From NCBI RefSeq assembly GCF_023498005.1, contig NZ_CP097289.1, positions 5,518,001-5,582,000 on the forward strand: a stretch of 64,000 bases of DNA, written 5' to 3'. This document shows positions 8,133 through 17,172 of the stretch, one piece after another. The position numbers and the translations under genes were made by a program. The notes under the pieces are model-generated. The model made no database searches. It saw only the letters and a list, made by a program, of their open reading frames with translations, and was not told where the DNA came from. This DNA is from Streptomyces durmitorensis. GTDB taxonomy: Bacteria; Actinomycetota; Actinomycetes; Streptomycetales; Streptomycetaceae. How positions within the stretch are numbered: position 1 is the stretch's first letter; each line of letters starts with the position of its first letter.

Positions 8133-10004
8133 ATGACCCAGCCGCCCCAGCCGCCCAACGAGCCCCCGCAGGGCGGGTTCGGCGCCCCCCAGGACCCCCC
8201 GCCGGGTGGTTTCGGCGCTCCCCAGGATCCGCCGCCGGTGGGCTTCGGCAAGGCTCCCGAGCCGGATCCGAACCCGTCGTACGGCTACCCGCAGACCCCG
8301 CCGCCGGCCCAGCCGCCGACGCCGCCCCCGCCGCCGCAGGGCCAGCCCAACTACGGCTACCCCCAGGCGCCGCAGGCCCCCGGCACCCCGCCTCCCGGCC
8401 AGCCCCAGGGCTACGGCTACCCGGGTCAGCCGACCCAGCCGTACGGCCAGCAGGCCCCGTCCCCGTACGGGCAGCAGCCGCCTTACGGTGCCTACCAGCA
8501 GCAGCCCCCGACGATGCCGATGTCGCCGCAGCCGGGCGCCCCGGCCGGGGGCGGTTCGAAGCTCAGCAGCCAGATGAAGATCATCATCGGTGCGGTCGTC
8601 GCGATCGCCCTGATCGTCGGCGGCGGTGTCATCTACGCCACGACCGCCAAGGACGACACCGAGGCGAGCTCCGAGGGCTCCACCGGTGGCAAGGACGGCA
8701 AGGGCGGCGAGCAGAAGGGCGGCAACGAGCAGGGGCCGAGCGGCCCCGGCACGGAGAAGGTCCCGTCCAACACCAGCGCCACGGTCTCCATGCAGCTCCC
8801 GCAGCCGGAGGTCCCCAAGGACGACGTCTGGAGCATCAAGGGCTCCTGGCTCACCGATGACGTCTACGCCAAGGCGGGCGTCAACGAGATCGTCGGCTAC
8901 AACCCGGCCGACGGCAAGGAACTGTGGACCCTGCCGCTCGCGGGCCAGACCTGCGCGGGATCGCGCGAGGTCACCAAGGACGGCATCGCCGCGGTCGCGT
9001 ACGAAGAGGGCAAGCGAACCAAGAAGGGCGACCACGAGACCTGCTCGCAGATCTCCGCGATCGACCTGAAGAAGGGCAAGCGGCTCTGGACGGAGACCAT
9101 CGACGAGGGCAGCGCGGCCGCCCGGGTCGAGGAGCTCACCATCAGCGGCAGCACCGTCGCGGTCGGATCCAGCGCGGGCGGCGCCGCCTTCGAGATCACC
9201 GAGGGCAAGCACCTGTGGGAGCCCAACCCCGGCGACGAGTGCCAGGACGAGGGCTACGCCGGCGGCGAGCAGCTCGTCGCCGTCCAGAAGTGCGGTGACT
9301 ACGGCGACGAGAAGCTCAAGGTCCAGCTCATCGACTCCAAGACCGGCGACGAGAAGTGGACCTACCCGGTGACGCCGGGCGTCGACAACGCCAAGATCAT
9401 CTCGACCCGTCCCGTCGTCTTCGGCCAGGACACCCAGGAGATCACCGCGAGCGGCGTCACGGACGTCTTCTCGATCGACGACAAGGGCGAGCTCCGCGCC
9501 AAGATCTCGCTCCCCGACGGCAAGTACGACCACGACTGCGAGGTCAACGTCGTCTACGCCTGCTCCTCGCTGGCGGTCGGCAACGACAAGCTCTACGTCC
9601 CCACCCGTCAGCACGACGGCGGCGGTGACAGCTACAGCCAGACGAACGAGATCATCTCGTTCTCGCTGGCCACCGGGAAGACCACCGGCGACCGCGCCGA
9701 CGCGGGCGAGAACGGCGAGATGTTCCCGATCCGCATGGACGGCGGCAACATCCTGGCGTACAAGGACGCGGGTTACGACAAGGGCGCCCAGGTCATCTCC
9801 CTCAACGGCAAGACGATGAAGGAGACCAAGCTCCTGGAGACCCCCGCCGCCGAGTCCGTCGGCAGCGCGATCAGCAGCATGGTCCCGAAATCGAACGAAC
9901 TCCTTTACGGCGACGGCAAGCTGTACCTCGGCAAGGAGCTGATCAGCAAGCCGTACTCGAAGGACGAGAAGGAGTACACGGCCCTGGGATTCGTCGCCCA
10001 GTAG
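8133..10004 (+). CDS. Paralogous proline-rich, single-pass beta-propeller membrane protein
   Basis: This 623-residue protein shares the layout of the gene before it: an N-terminal region rich in Pro, Gln and Gly with YGYPQ motifs, one transmembrane helix at about 149-169, an acidic/Gly linker and a propeller domain with blade repeats such as ADGKELW, KKGKRLW, TEGKHLW, KTGDEKW and ATGKTTG. Several Cys residues in the outer domain could form disulfides. The two genes look like an old tandem duplication and are probably co-transcribed, with a strong terminator after this one. The function is not known. Confidence 0.85.
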   Translation: MTQPPQPPNEPPQGGFGAPQDPPPGGFGAPQDPPPVGFGKAPEPDPNPSYGYPQTPPPAQPPTPPPPPQGQPNYGYPQAPQAPGTPPPGQPQGYGYPGQPTQPYGQQAPSPYGQQPPYGAYQQQPPTMPMSPQPGAPAGGGSKLSSQMKIIIGAVVAIALIVGGGVIYATTAKDDTEASSEGSTGGKDGKGGEQKGGNEQGPSGPGTEKVPSNTSATVSMQLPQPEVPKDDVWSIKGSWLTDDVYAKAGVNEIVGYNPADGKELWTLPLAGQTCAGSREVTKDGIAAVAYEEGKRTKKGDHETCSQISAIDLKKGKRLWTETIDEGSAAARVEELTISGSTVAVGSSAGGAAFEITEGKHLWEPNPGDECQDEGYAGGEQLVAVQKCGDYGDEKLKVQLIDSKTGDEKWTYPVTPGVDNAKIISTRPVVFGQDTQEITASGVTDVFSIDDKGELRAKISLPDGKYDHDCEVNVVYACSSLAVGNDKLYVPTRQHDGGGDSYSQTNEIISFSLATGKTTGDRADAGENGEMFPIRMDGGNILAYKDAGYDKGAQVISLNGKTMKETKLLETPAAESVGSAISSMVPKSNELLYGDGKLYLGKELISKPYSKDEKEYTALGFVAQ

Positions 10005-10031
10005 GCCTTGTGACCTCCGCGTACGCACCGG

Positions 10032-10063
10032 ACGGCCCCGTTCCTGATGAGGAGCGGGGCCGT
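10032..10063 (+). terminator. Intrinsic terminator after the paralogous propeller genes
   Basis: ACGGCCCCGTTCCT and AGGAGCGGGGCCGT form a near-perfect 14-bp stem with a GATG loop, and the descending arm ends in TTT. It lies 28 nt after the stop at 10004. Confidence 0.85.
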
Positions 10064-10276
10064 TTCGCGCTGTTCCGCTTTCCCCGCGGACCATTCCGTA
10101 CGCACGTACTCCCTCTCACTCCTCCATGGCCGGGATTTAGGCATTCCGGGCCGCTTATCGCCGGTAGGGGGCGCGCGACGTCGAACAAGCGTGTAGCTTC
10201 CGGGGGATGAGTGGGTGCAGGGCCGGGGGGCCCTCGATCCGTGGGGGATTCGTGGGGGAAAGTGGGGGGTTGCTCG

Positions 10277-11002
10277 ATGGGTGTGCGACTCATGGTGGTC
10301 GACGACCACCGACTGCTCGCCGAGGCACTCGCCTCGGCCTTGAAGCTGCGCGGGCACCGGGTGCTCGCCGCGGCCGCACCCGCGGCCGGGGCGGCGGAGC
10401 TGGTGATCAGCCGCGCTCCCGAGGTCTGCCTGCTCGGTACGGCGACGCCCGCCGAGGCCGGAATGTTCGATCCGGTCGTGAAGATCAAGCGGGAGCGCCC
10501 ACAGGTCGCCGTGGTGGTGCTCGGCCCGGTGCCCAGCCCGCGCGGCATCGCCGCGGCCTTCGCCGCGGGCGCTTCGGGGTACGTACGTCATGACGAGCGC
10601 ATCGAGGGCGTCGAGCGCGCGATCATGAAGGCGAGAGCCGGGGAGGCCGCCGTCGCACCGCAGCTGCTCCAGGGCGCCTTCAGCGAGCTGCTCAATCCTG
10701 CCGCTCAGCCCGACGACGAGGGGCAGCGGCTCCTTCAGATGCTGACGCCCCGCGAGGTCGAGGTCCTGGTGCGGGTCGCGGACGGCGAGGACACCCGTCT
10801 CATCGCCGCCGGGATGGGGATCGCGCCCAGCACGGCGCGCACGCACGTGCAGCGCGTCCTGATGAAGCTGGGCGTCGGATCCCGTCTTGAGGCCGCGGCG
10901 CTCGCCGCCCGCACCGGCCTGCTCGACCGCGCGGAACGGCCCGCCGCGGGCTACGCGAACGACTCGGAGACACCGACGGGGCCCGAGTCACCGTCGCAGT
11001 GA
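10277..11002 (+). CDS. LuxR-family response regulator with degenerate receiver domain
   Basis: The receiver-like N-terminus begins MGVRLMVVDDHRLLAEAL, so the acidic pair is kept. Where other NarL-type regulators have the phospho-accepting Asp (LLD), this protein reads VCLLGTATP, and the conserved Lys after GASGY is also lost (GYVRHDER). The C-terminal LuxR helix-turn-helix is intact (LTPREVEVLVRVADGEDTRL, about residues 157-176, then APSTARTHVQRVLMKLG). It probably binds DNA without phosphorylation control. The start is taken at the ATG 10277, where the receiver fold begins; GTG codons upstream would add a Gly-rich tail. No sensor kinase is adjacent. Confidence 0.88.
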   Translation: MGVRLMVVDDHRLLAEALASALKLRGHRVLAAAAPAAGAAELVISRAPEVCLLGTATPAEAGMFDPVVKIKRERPQVAVVVLGPVPSPRGIAAAFAAGASGYVRHDERIEGVERAIMKARAGEAAVAPQLLQGAFSELLNPAAQPDDEGQRLLQMLTPREVEVLVRVADGEDTRLIAAGMGIAPSTARTHVQRVLMKLGVGSRLEAAALAARTGLLDRAERPAAGYANDSETPTGPESPSQ

Positions 11003-11013
11003 ACTCGGGCCCC
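10978..11013. terminator. Bidirectional hairpin between convergent genes
   Basis: GGGGCCCGAGT (10978-10988) pairs perfectly with ACTCGGGCCCC (11003-11013). It spans the stop codon of the plus-strand regulator and precedes the end of the minus-strand gene at 11032. Confidence 0.75.
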
Positions 11014-11031
11014 GGCCGGGGGTGTCGGGTG

Positions 11032-11313
11032 TTACTCGGCTTCCGGTGCCTCGGTGGGCGGCGGCGTGGGGCGCAGCCACAGCCAGCCGAGGAAGAAGAG
11101 CCCGAGCGCCAGCATGGCCAGGCCCGTCCACAGGTTGATGTTGATGTCCTCCGCCTTCTTCATGTCGGCGTCGGACGGTGAGATTCCGGCGATCGTCACG
11201 ATGATTCCGTAGACGACGAACAGACCACCGATGATCCGCCGGATGTCGAAGAGGCGGGCCGCCGTGGCGGACTTGCTCTCCAGCTCGGAGACTTCGCGTC
11301 GCAGTTCAGACAT
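11032..11313 (-). CDS. Small two-helix membrane protein next to the sodium:solute symporter
   Basis: A 93-residue protein starting MSELRREVSELES. It has a short amphipathic/coiled N-terminus, two hydrophobic helices (about 25-45 and 60-80) and a Pro/Glu tail. It starts 24 nt after the symporter stop, on the same strand, and is probably translated from the same message. It may be a partner or stabilising subunit of the symporter, but this rests only on its position. Confidence 0.75.
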   Translation of the reverse strand: MSELRREVSELESKSATAARLFDIRRIIGGLFVVYGIIVTIAGISPSDADMKKAEDININLWTGLAMLALGLFFLGWLWLRPTPPPTEAPEAE

Positions 11314-11337
11314 GTTCTTCCAGACCTCCGATCGGGG

Positions 11338-13020
11338 TTAGAGCGAGTACGGCAGGTAGCAGAGCGCGGCGAGCACGATCGCTCCCCAGCCGAGCAGCGC
11401 GGGCTTGCGGTACCAGGCGTCGTCGCCCTCCGCGGGCGGCTCCTCCAGGTCCGGCGACGTCGTCCCGTAGACCAGACCGGCCAGTTCGGCCTCCGGCTTG
11501 GGGGCGGTGAAGAGCGTGACCACGACCATCACCACGGCGCCCGCGACGAAGCCGACGATCGCCGAGACGAAGTTGGCGCCCTGGTCGGTCGGGATGTCGA
11601 TGACGCCCTGCTTGTAGATCCAGAAGTAGTTGACCATCGCGGCGGTCGTGCCCGCGAGCAGGCCCCACACACCGGACTTCATCGACGCGCGCTTCCAGAA
11701 CATGCCGATGATGAAGACCACGAACATCGGGACGTTGAAGAAGGAGAACAGCGTCTGGAGGTACCCCATGATGTTCGAGAACGACGAGGCGATGAAGGCC
11801 GTTCCGACCGAGGCGAGGACGCCGATCGCGGTGATCACGCGGCCGAACTTCAGGTAGTAGCCGTCCTCGCGGTTCTTGACCACGTACTTCGACCAGATGT
11901 CGTACGTGAAGACGGTGTTGAAGGACGACACGTTCGCCGCCATGCCCGCCATGAACGCCGCGAGCAGACCGGTCACCGCGATGCCGAGCACGCCGTTGGG
12001 CAGCAGCTCCTGCATCAGGTACGGGATCGCGTCGTTGTAGGTGAGGTCCGAGCCCGCCGTGCCGATCTTCGGGACGAGTACGGCCGCGACCAGGCCCGGG
12101 ATCATCACCAGGAAGACGATGAAGATCTTCGGGAAGGCGGCGATCAGCGGCGTGCGCTGGGCGGCGGAGAGGTTCTTCGCGGACAGGGCGCGCTGCACCT
12201 CGGCGAAGTTGGTCGTCCAGTAGCCGAACGAGAGCACGAAGCCGAGGCCGAGGATGATCGTCAGCCAGTTCGCGCCCAGCGGGTTGGCGTCACCGATGCC
12301 GGTGCCGCCCCACGCGCTCATGAAGTCCTCGCCGTGCGCCTTCACGAGTGAGTCGGACATGCCGTCCCAGCCGCCGACCTTCTTGAGGCCGATGACGCAG
12401 ATCGGGATGAGCGCGGCCAGGATCACGAAGAACTGGAGTACTTCGTTGTAGATCGCCGAGGAGAGCCCGCCGATCGTGATGTACGCGAGGACGAAGAATC
12501 CGGCGACCACGATCGCCACCCACTGCGGCCAGCCGAGGAGCGCCTCGACGACGATCGAGAGGGCGTAGAGGTTCACACCCGCGATGAGTATCGCCGCGAA
12601 GGCGAAGAGCACGGAGCTCAGCAGGTGTGCCGATTTGTCGAAGCGCTGGAGCAGGTACTCGGGGACCGAGCGGACCTTGCTGCGGTAGTAGAACGGCATC
12701 ATCACGAGGCCGAGGAAGACCATCGCGGGGATGGCGCCGATCCAGTACCAGTGGACGACCGCGACGCCGTACTGGGCGCCGGTCGCGGCCATGCCCAGGA
12801 TCTCGGTGGCGCCGAGGTTCGCGGCGACGAACGCGAGACCGGTGACCCAGGCGGGCAGCGAACGGCCCGAGAGGAAGAAGTCGAGGCTGGTCTTCACGGA
12901 GCGCCGGGCGGCGAAGCCGATGCCGAGGACCACGATGAAGTAGATCGCGAGGATCGCGTAGTCGAGGCCGTTGGTGGGCAGCCGAAGCCCCTCGGCCAGG
13001 GTCTGTGTGGGGGACTGCAT
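11338..13020 (-). CDS. Sodium:solute symporter (SSS family, sugar type)
   Basis: About 560 residues with 13-14 predicted membrane helices. The SSS signature region GLSSAIYNEVLQFFVILAAL and the early ARRSVKTSLDFFLSGRSLP segment match the SGLT-like branch. The ATG at 13020 (MQSPTQTLAEG) is taken as start; an in-frame GTG at 13074 would add 18 polar residues. The gene is divergent from galT-galE-galK, so Na+-coupled uptake of galactose or a related hexose is the likely role. The small membrane protein at 11032 is cotranscribed. Substrate is inferred from neighbourhood. Confidence 0.9.
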   Translation of the reverse strand: MQSPTQTLAEGLRLPTNGLDYAILAIYFIVVLGIGFAARRSVKTSLDFFLSGRSLPAWVTGLAFVAANLGATEILGMAATGAQYGVAVVHWYWIGAIPAMVFLGLVMMPFYYRSKVRSVPEYLLQRFDKSAHLLSSVLFAFAAILIAGVNLYALSIVVEALLGWPQWVAIVVAGFFVLAYITIGGLSSAIYNEVLQFFVILAALIPICVIGLKKVGGWDGMSDSLVKAHGEDFMSAWGGTGIGDANPLGANWLTIILGLGFVLSFGYWTTNFAEVQRALSAKNLSAAQRTPLIAAFPKIFIVFLVMIPGLVAAVLVPKIGTAGSDLTYNDAIPYLMQELLPNGVLGIAVTGLLAAFMAGMAANVSSFNTVFTYDIWSKYVVKNREDGYYLKFGRVITAIGVLASVGTAFIASSFSNIMGYLQTLFSFFNVPMFVVFIIGMFWKRASMKSGVWGLLAGTTAAMVNYFWIYKQGVIDIPTDQGANFVSAIVGFVAGAVVMVVVTLFTAPKPEAELAGLVYGTTSPDLEEPPAEGDDAWYRKPALLGWGAIVLAALCYLPYSL

Positions 13021-13214
13021 GCGTGAACTCGCTTCGTTGCGCGAACTGATCAGACCGGAACCTACGCTTCTCACTTCAATAACTGAAGACTTCTGTTGGT
13101 GTTCTTTGTTGGATTGTGATCGGACTCATCGCTACGACCGCATTGACGATGCTGTTGCCTTGTGATTTGTTATGTTCGGTTATGTTGGGTGGGTGTTGGT
13201 GAGGAGCCCCGGAC
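13021..13214. promoter_or_regulatory. Divergent promoter region between symporter and gal operon
   Basis: This AT-richer gap contains an inverted repeat with arms CTTCA (13074-13078) and TGAAG (13084-13088). Closer to galT it has two direct repeats of GTTATGTT (13169-13176 and 13179-13186), 10 bp apart, that is, on the same face of the helix. Both look like regulator sites. GAGGAG at 13201-13206 is the galT ribosome binding site. Confidence 0.55.
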
Positions 13215-14291
13215 GTGAAGAAGACCTCGACCCGTCTCGCAGACGGTCGTGAGCTCATCTACTACGACTCGCGCGACGACGCGGTGCGCGACGCCATCGA
13301 CCAAAGGCCCCTGGACCCCATCGCCACCACCTCGGAGATCCGCAGGGACCCGCTCCTGGGCGACGCGGTCGCCATCGCCTCGCACCGCCAGGGCCGCACC
13401 TACCACCCGCCGGCCGACGAGTGCCCGCTGTGCCCCTCCGAGGGAGAGCGGCTGAGCGAGGTCCCCGACTCCTCGTACGACGTGGTGGTCTTCGAGAACC
13501 GCTTCCCCTCGCTGGCCGGGGACGCCGGACGGTGCGAGGTCGTCTGCTTCACCTCCGACCACGACTCGTCCTTCGCCGACCTCACGCAGGAGCAGGCGGG
13601 CCTGGTCCTCGACGCGTGGACGGACAGGACCGCCGAGCTCTCGCACCTGCCCTCCGTGCAGCAGGTGTTCTGCTTCGAGAACCGCGGCGCCGAGATCGGC
13701 GTGACCCTGGGCCACCCGCACGGGCAGATCTACGCGTATCCCTTCGTCACCCCGCGCACGTCCCTGATGCTGAGGTCGCTTGCCGCGCACAAGGAGGCGA
13801 CGGGGCGCAATCTCTTCGACGACGTCGTCGCCGAGGAGTCGGCCGGTGAGCGCGTGGTCCTGGAGACCGAGCAGTGGGTGGCGTTCGTCCCCCACGCCGC
13901 GCACTGGCCCTACGAGGTGCACCTCTACCCCAAGCGCCGGGTGCCGGACCTGCTCGGGCTCGACGAAGCGGCACGCACAGAGTTTCCCCAGGTCTATCTG
14001 GAACTGTTGAGGCGCTTCGACCGGATCTTCGGCGAGGGTGAAGGCGGGACCGAGGGCGAGGCGCTCACTCCGTACATCGCGGCGTGGCACCAGGCGCCCT
14101 TCGGTGCCCTGGAGGAGCACGAAGGGGTCAATCGGGACGACTTCGCGCTCCACCTCGAGCTTTTCACCATTCGCCGCACTTCGGGCAAGCTGAAGTTCCT
14201 CGCGGGTTCCGAATCCGGCATGAGCGTGTTCATCAACGACGTGCCGCCGGAAGCCGCGGCCCAGCGACTGCGAGAGGTAGCGAGTTCATGA
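13215..14291 (+). CDS. galT: Galactose-1-phosphate uridylyltransferase GalT
   Basis: The second enzyme of the Leloir pathway exchanges UMP between UDP-glucose and galactose-1-phosphate. The catalytic HPHGQ motif is at about residues 166-170, within [11 protein letters not shown]. The zinc-binding CPLC pair lies near residues 70-73. Length (358 aa) is normal. The GTG start at 13215 follows GAGGAG with 8-nt spacing. The last codons overlap the galE start (ATGA), so translation is coupled in galT-galE-galK. Confidence 0.96.
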   Translation: MKKTSTRLADGRELIYYDSRDDAVRDAIDQRPLDPIATTSEIRRDPLLGDAVAIASHRQGRTYHPPADECPLCPSEGERLSEVPDSSYDVVVFENRFPSLAGDAGRCEVVCFTSDHDSSFADLTQEQAGLVLDAWTDRTAELSHLPSVQQVFCFENRGAEIGVTLGHPHGQIYAYPFVTPRTSLMLRSLAAHKEATGRNLFDDVVAEESAGERVVLETEQWVAFVPHAAHWPYEVHLYPKRRVPDLLGLDEAARTEFPQVYLELLRRFDRIFGEGEGGTEGEALTPYIAAWHQAPFGALEEHEGVNRDDFALHLELFTIRRTSGKLKFLAGSESGMSVFINDVPPEAAAQRLREVASS

Positions 14292-15241
14292 GCGGTAAGT
14301 ACCTGGTCACCGGCGGGGCGGGCTATGTGGGAAGCGTGGTGGCCCAGCATCTGATCGAGGCCGGGCACGAGGTGACCGTCCTCGACAACCTCTCCACCGG
14401 GTTCCGCGAGGGCGTCCCGTCCGGCGCGACCTTCGTCGAGGGCGACATCCGCGATGCCGCCAAGTGGCTGGACTCCTCCTTCGACGCCGTGTTGCATTTC
14501 GCCGCCTTCTCGCAGGTCGGCGAGTCCGTCGTGAAGCCCGAGAAGTACTGGGACAACAACGTCGGCGGCACGATGGCGCTGCTCGCCGCGATGCGCGACG
14601 CGGGCGTGCGCAAGCTGGTGTTCTCGTCCACCGCGGCCACGTACGGCGAGCCGGTCAGCACCCCCATCACCGAGACGGACCCGACCGCCCCGACCTCGCC
14701 GTACGGCGCGTCGAAGCTCGCCGTCGACCACATGATCACCGGTGAGGCCGCGGCCCACGGCCTGGCCGCGGTGTCCCTTCGCTACTTCAACGTGGCGGGC
14801 GCCTACGGCCAGTACGGGGAGCGGCACGACCCCGAGTCGCACCTCATCCCGCTGGTCCTCCAGGTCGCGCAGGGCCGCCGTGAGGCGATCAACGTCTTCG
14901 GTGACGACTACCCGACCCCGGACGGCACCTGCGTCCGCGACTACATCCACGTCGCGGACCTGGCGCAGGCCCACCTCCTCGCCGTCGAGGCGGCCACCTC
15001 CGGCGAGCACCTGATCTGCAACCTCGGCAACGGCAACGGCTTCTCCGTGCGCGAGGTCATCGAGACCGTCCGCCAGGTCACCGGACACCCGATCCCCGAG
15101 GTCATGGCCCCGCGCCGCGGCGGCGACCCGGCGGTCCTCGTCGCGTCCGCGGCCACCGCGCGGGAACGGCTCGGCTGGAATCCGTCCCGCGCGGACCTCG
15201 CGGGCATCGTCGCCGACGCGTGGGCGTTCGCCCAGCGTTAA
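14288..15241 (+). CDS. galE: UDP-glucose 4-epimerase GalE
   Basis: An extended short-chain dehydrogenase/reductase that interconverts UDP-glucose and UDP-galactose using bound NAD. The GGAGYVG Rossmann motif is at residues 9-15 and the YxxxK catalytic pair (SPYGASK) near 138-142. The Ser of the catalytic triad lies in the FSSTAATYG segment. The start is the ATG at 14288 that overlaps the galT stop; the long upstream open frame lies inside galT. Length is 317 aa. Confidence 0.95.
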   Translation: MSGKYLVTGGAGYVGSVVAQHLIEAGHEVTVLDNLSTGFREGVPSGATFVEGDIRDAAKWLDSSFDAVLHFAAFSQVGESVVKPEKYWDNNVGGTMALLAAMRDAGVRKLVFSSTAATYGEPVSTPITETDPTAPTSPYGASKLAVDHMITGEAAAHGLAAVSLRYFNVAGAYGQYGERHDPESHLIPLVLQVAQGRREAINVFGDDYPTPDGTCVRDYIHVADLAQAHLLAVEAATSGEHLICNLGNGNGFSVREVIETVRQVTGHPIPEVMAPRRGGDPAVLVASAATARERLGWNPSRADLAGIVADAWAFAQR

Positions 15242-15270
15242 CCGGTTCAACAGGGCTTGAGGGGTAACTG

Positions 15271-16425
15271 ATGGACGTAGCGGGGCAGTTCGCGGAGCTG
15301 TACGGGTACGAGGCGCAGGGGGTCTGGTCGGCCCCGGGCCGGGTCAACCTCATCGGCGAGTACACGGACTTCAACGAGGGCTTCGTGATGCCGCTCGCGC
15401 TGCCGCACACCGCGGTGGCGGCGGTGGCGCGCCGCACCGACGGCGTCCTGCGGCTCCACTCGGCGGACATCGACGCTCCCGTCGCCGAACTGCGCGTCGA
15501 CGAGCTGACCCCCCTGTCGAAATACGGGCAGGGCGGCTGGGCCGCCTACCCGGCGGGCGTGGTGTGGGCGCTGCGGGACGCGGGCCACGCGGTCTCCGGT
15601 GGCGCCGACATCCACCTCGCGTCGACCGTGCCGACCGGGGCGGGCCTTTCCTCGTCGGCCGCCCTGGAGGTCGTCACGGCACTCGCCCTGAACGACCTGT
15701 ACGAACTGGGCCTGGACGCACCCCGGTTGGCGGTCCTCGCCCAGCGCGCCGAGAACGCCTTCGTCGGCGTGCCGTGCGGCGTGATGGACCAGATGGCCTC
15801 CGCGTGCGCCACCGAGGGCCACGCCCTGCACCTGGACTGCCGCGACCTGTCGATACGCCAGGTCCCCTTCGACCTTGCGGCACAGGGCCTCCAGCTCCTG
15901 GTGGTCGACACCCGGGTCAAGCACGAGCTGGGCGACGGGGCGTACGCCGAGCGGCGGGCCGGGTGCGAGGAGGGCGCGCGCATCCTGGGCGTCTCCCACC
16001 TGCGGGACGTCGAGTACGCCCAACTCCCCGCCGCCCTGGCGAAACTGACGGACGAGAAGATCCGCCGCTACGTACGCCACATCGTCTCGGACGACCACCG
16101 GGTGGAGCAGGTCATCGGCCTGCTCGACGCGGGCGAGGTGCGGGCGATCGGCCCCGTCCTGACCGAGGGGCACGCCTCGCTGCGGGACGATCTGCGCATC
16201 TCCTGCGAGGAGTTGGACCTGGTGGTGTCCACCGCGAACGCGGCGGGCGCGATCGGCGCGCGCATGACGGGCGGCGGCTTCGGCGGCTCGGCGATCGTCC
16301 TCGTGGACGAGGTGGACGCGGCGCCGGTCACGAAGTCGATCCTGGAGGCGTTCACCTCGGCGGGCTTCACGGCGCCGCGGGTGTTCCCCGCGGTGCCTTC
16401 GGCGGGGGCGCGCCGCCTGGCGTGA
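15271..16425 (+). CDS. galK: Galactokinase GalK
   Basis: A GHMP-family kinase that phosphorylates galactose at C1. The galactokinase signature GRVNLIGEYTDFNEG is at about residues 23-37, the ATP-binding PTGAGLSSSAALE at about 120-132, and the C-terminal GARMTGGGFGGS motif near 329-340. The ATG at 15271 is preceded by TTGAGGGG. It is the last gene of galTEK, 29 nt after galE. Confidence 0.96.
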   Translation: MDVAGQFAELYGYEAQGVWSAPGRVNLIGEYTDFNEGFVMPLALPHTAVAAVARRTDGVLRLHSADIDAPVAELRVDELTPLSKYGQGGWAAYPAGVVWALRDAGHAVSGGADIHLASTVPTGAGLSSSAALEVVTALALNDLYELGLDAPRLAVLAQRAENAFVGVPCGVMDQMASACATEGHALHLDCRDLSIRQVPFDLAAQGLQLLVVDTRVKHELGDGAYAERRAGCEEGARILGVSHLRDVEYAQLPAALAKLTDEKIRRYVRHIVSDDHRVEQVIGLLDAGEVRAIGPVLTEGHASLRDDLRISCEELDLVVSTANAAGAIGARMTGGGFGGSAIVLVDEVDAAPVTKSILEAFTSAGFTAPRVFPAVPSAGARRLA

Positions 16426-16443
16426 CCTCCCCCGGATCCCCGC

Positions 16444-16899
16444 CTACCCGAGCCGCTTCGTCAAGGTGAACTCCTTGGCCCCTTCCGGGTAGTCGGGGAT
16501 CACCGACACCACGTCGTACCCCTGACCGCGGTAGAACCCGGGCGCCTGGAAGTCCCATGTCTCCACACGGGAGTTGAGGCAGTCCCGCTCGTCCCGCGCG
16601 ATCCGCTCCGCCTCGGCCAGGAGCTGTGCGCCAAGGCCCGCGCCCTGGTGCTGCTCGCTGACCCAGAGGTGGTTCACGTGGAGCCAGCGGCCCCAGGTGT
16701 GCCCCGCGAGGCCGCCGACCAGGCCCTCCGTGCGCTCCATCAGCCAGACGGCCAGCGGTGTTTCGCGGTCCTGAGGGGTGCCGCGCAGTGCGCGGATCAC
16801 GGGTGAAGCGGCGGTGTTCGCTTCCTGGAGCCGGGCGAGGAGCAGAGCGGACCGCTCTTTGTCGACTCCTGTCTCAATACGAAACATACGGCTCACCAT
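16444..16899 (-). CDS. GNAT family N-acetyltransferase
   Basis: A 151-residue single-domain GNAT protein. The acetyl-CoA-binding motif A is HLWVSEQHQGAGLGAQLLAEAE (its QHQGAGLG core is about residues 82-89), and the C-terminal FYRGQGYDVVSVIPDYP segment matches motif B. The substrate is unknown. An alternative ATG 12 nt downstream (16887) gives the shorter N-terminus MFRIETG. It converges on galK with an 18-nt gap. Confidence 0.85.
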   Translation of the reverse strand: MVSRMFRIETGVDKERSALLLARLQEANTAASPVIRALRGTPQDRETPLAVWLMERTEGLVGGLAGHTWGRWLHVNHLWVSEQHQGAGLGAQLLAEAERIARDERDCLNSRVETWDFQAPGFYRGQGYDVVSVIPDYPEGAKEFTLTKRLG

Positions 16900-16966
16900 A
16901 AACGCGCTGGCCAGTCAGTTCTGTAAATTACCTTCCGCTCCTGCCGTGCGGCCCTACTCTGAGTGG

Positions 16967-16990
16967 CAGTGCCGGTGGGGGCCGGCACTG
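16967..16990. other. Perfect 9-bp hairpin upstream of the LuxR regulator
   Basis: CAGTGCCGG (16967-16975) pairs with CCGGCACTG (16982-16990) across a TGGGGG loop. It sits 18 nt before the much longer hairpin at 17009, and the two may belong to one structured transcript. Confidence 0.55.
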
Positions 16991-17008
16991 ATCAGGGGGC
17001 GAGACAGT

Positions 17009-17096
17009 CGGGTACGACGCCCGGCGTGGGGGTAGCAGTCACAGCACGGCGGCGGCCGTGCGACTGCGGCGACCCCCGTTCCGGGTGTCGTACCCG
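17009..17096 (+). ncRNA. 88-nt extended nested hairpin (candidate structured leader or small RNA)
   Basis: The outer arms (17009-17024 and 17081-17096) pair over 16 bp with one wobble. Inside them GGGGGT (17028-17033) pairs with ACCCCC (17072-17077), GCAGTC (17035-17040) with GACTGC (17062-17067), and GCACGG (17044-17049) with CCGTGC (17056-17061) around a 6-nt loop. So nearly the whole 88 nt folds into one rod with small internal loops. It lies 77 nt before the regulator start at 17173 on either strand's transcript. Its role is not known. Confidence 0.6.
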
Positions 17097-17172
17097 CACC
17101 GTATGTCCTCCGACGTCATTTTGACGGGGGTATCCCCTGCTCTTCGAGGAGAGCTTGGGGGAGGGGGTTTCA

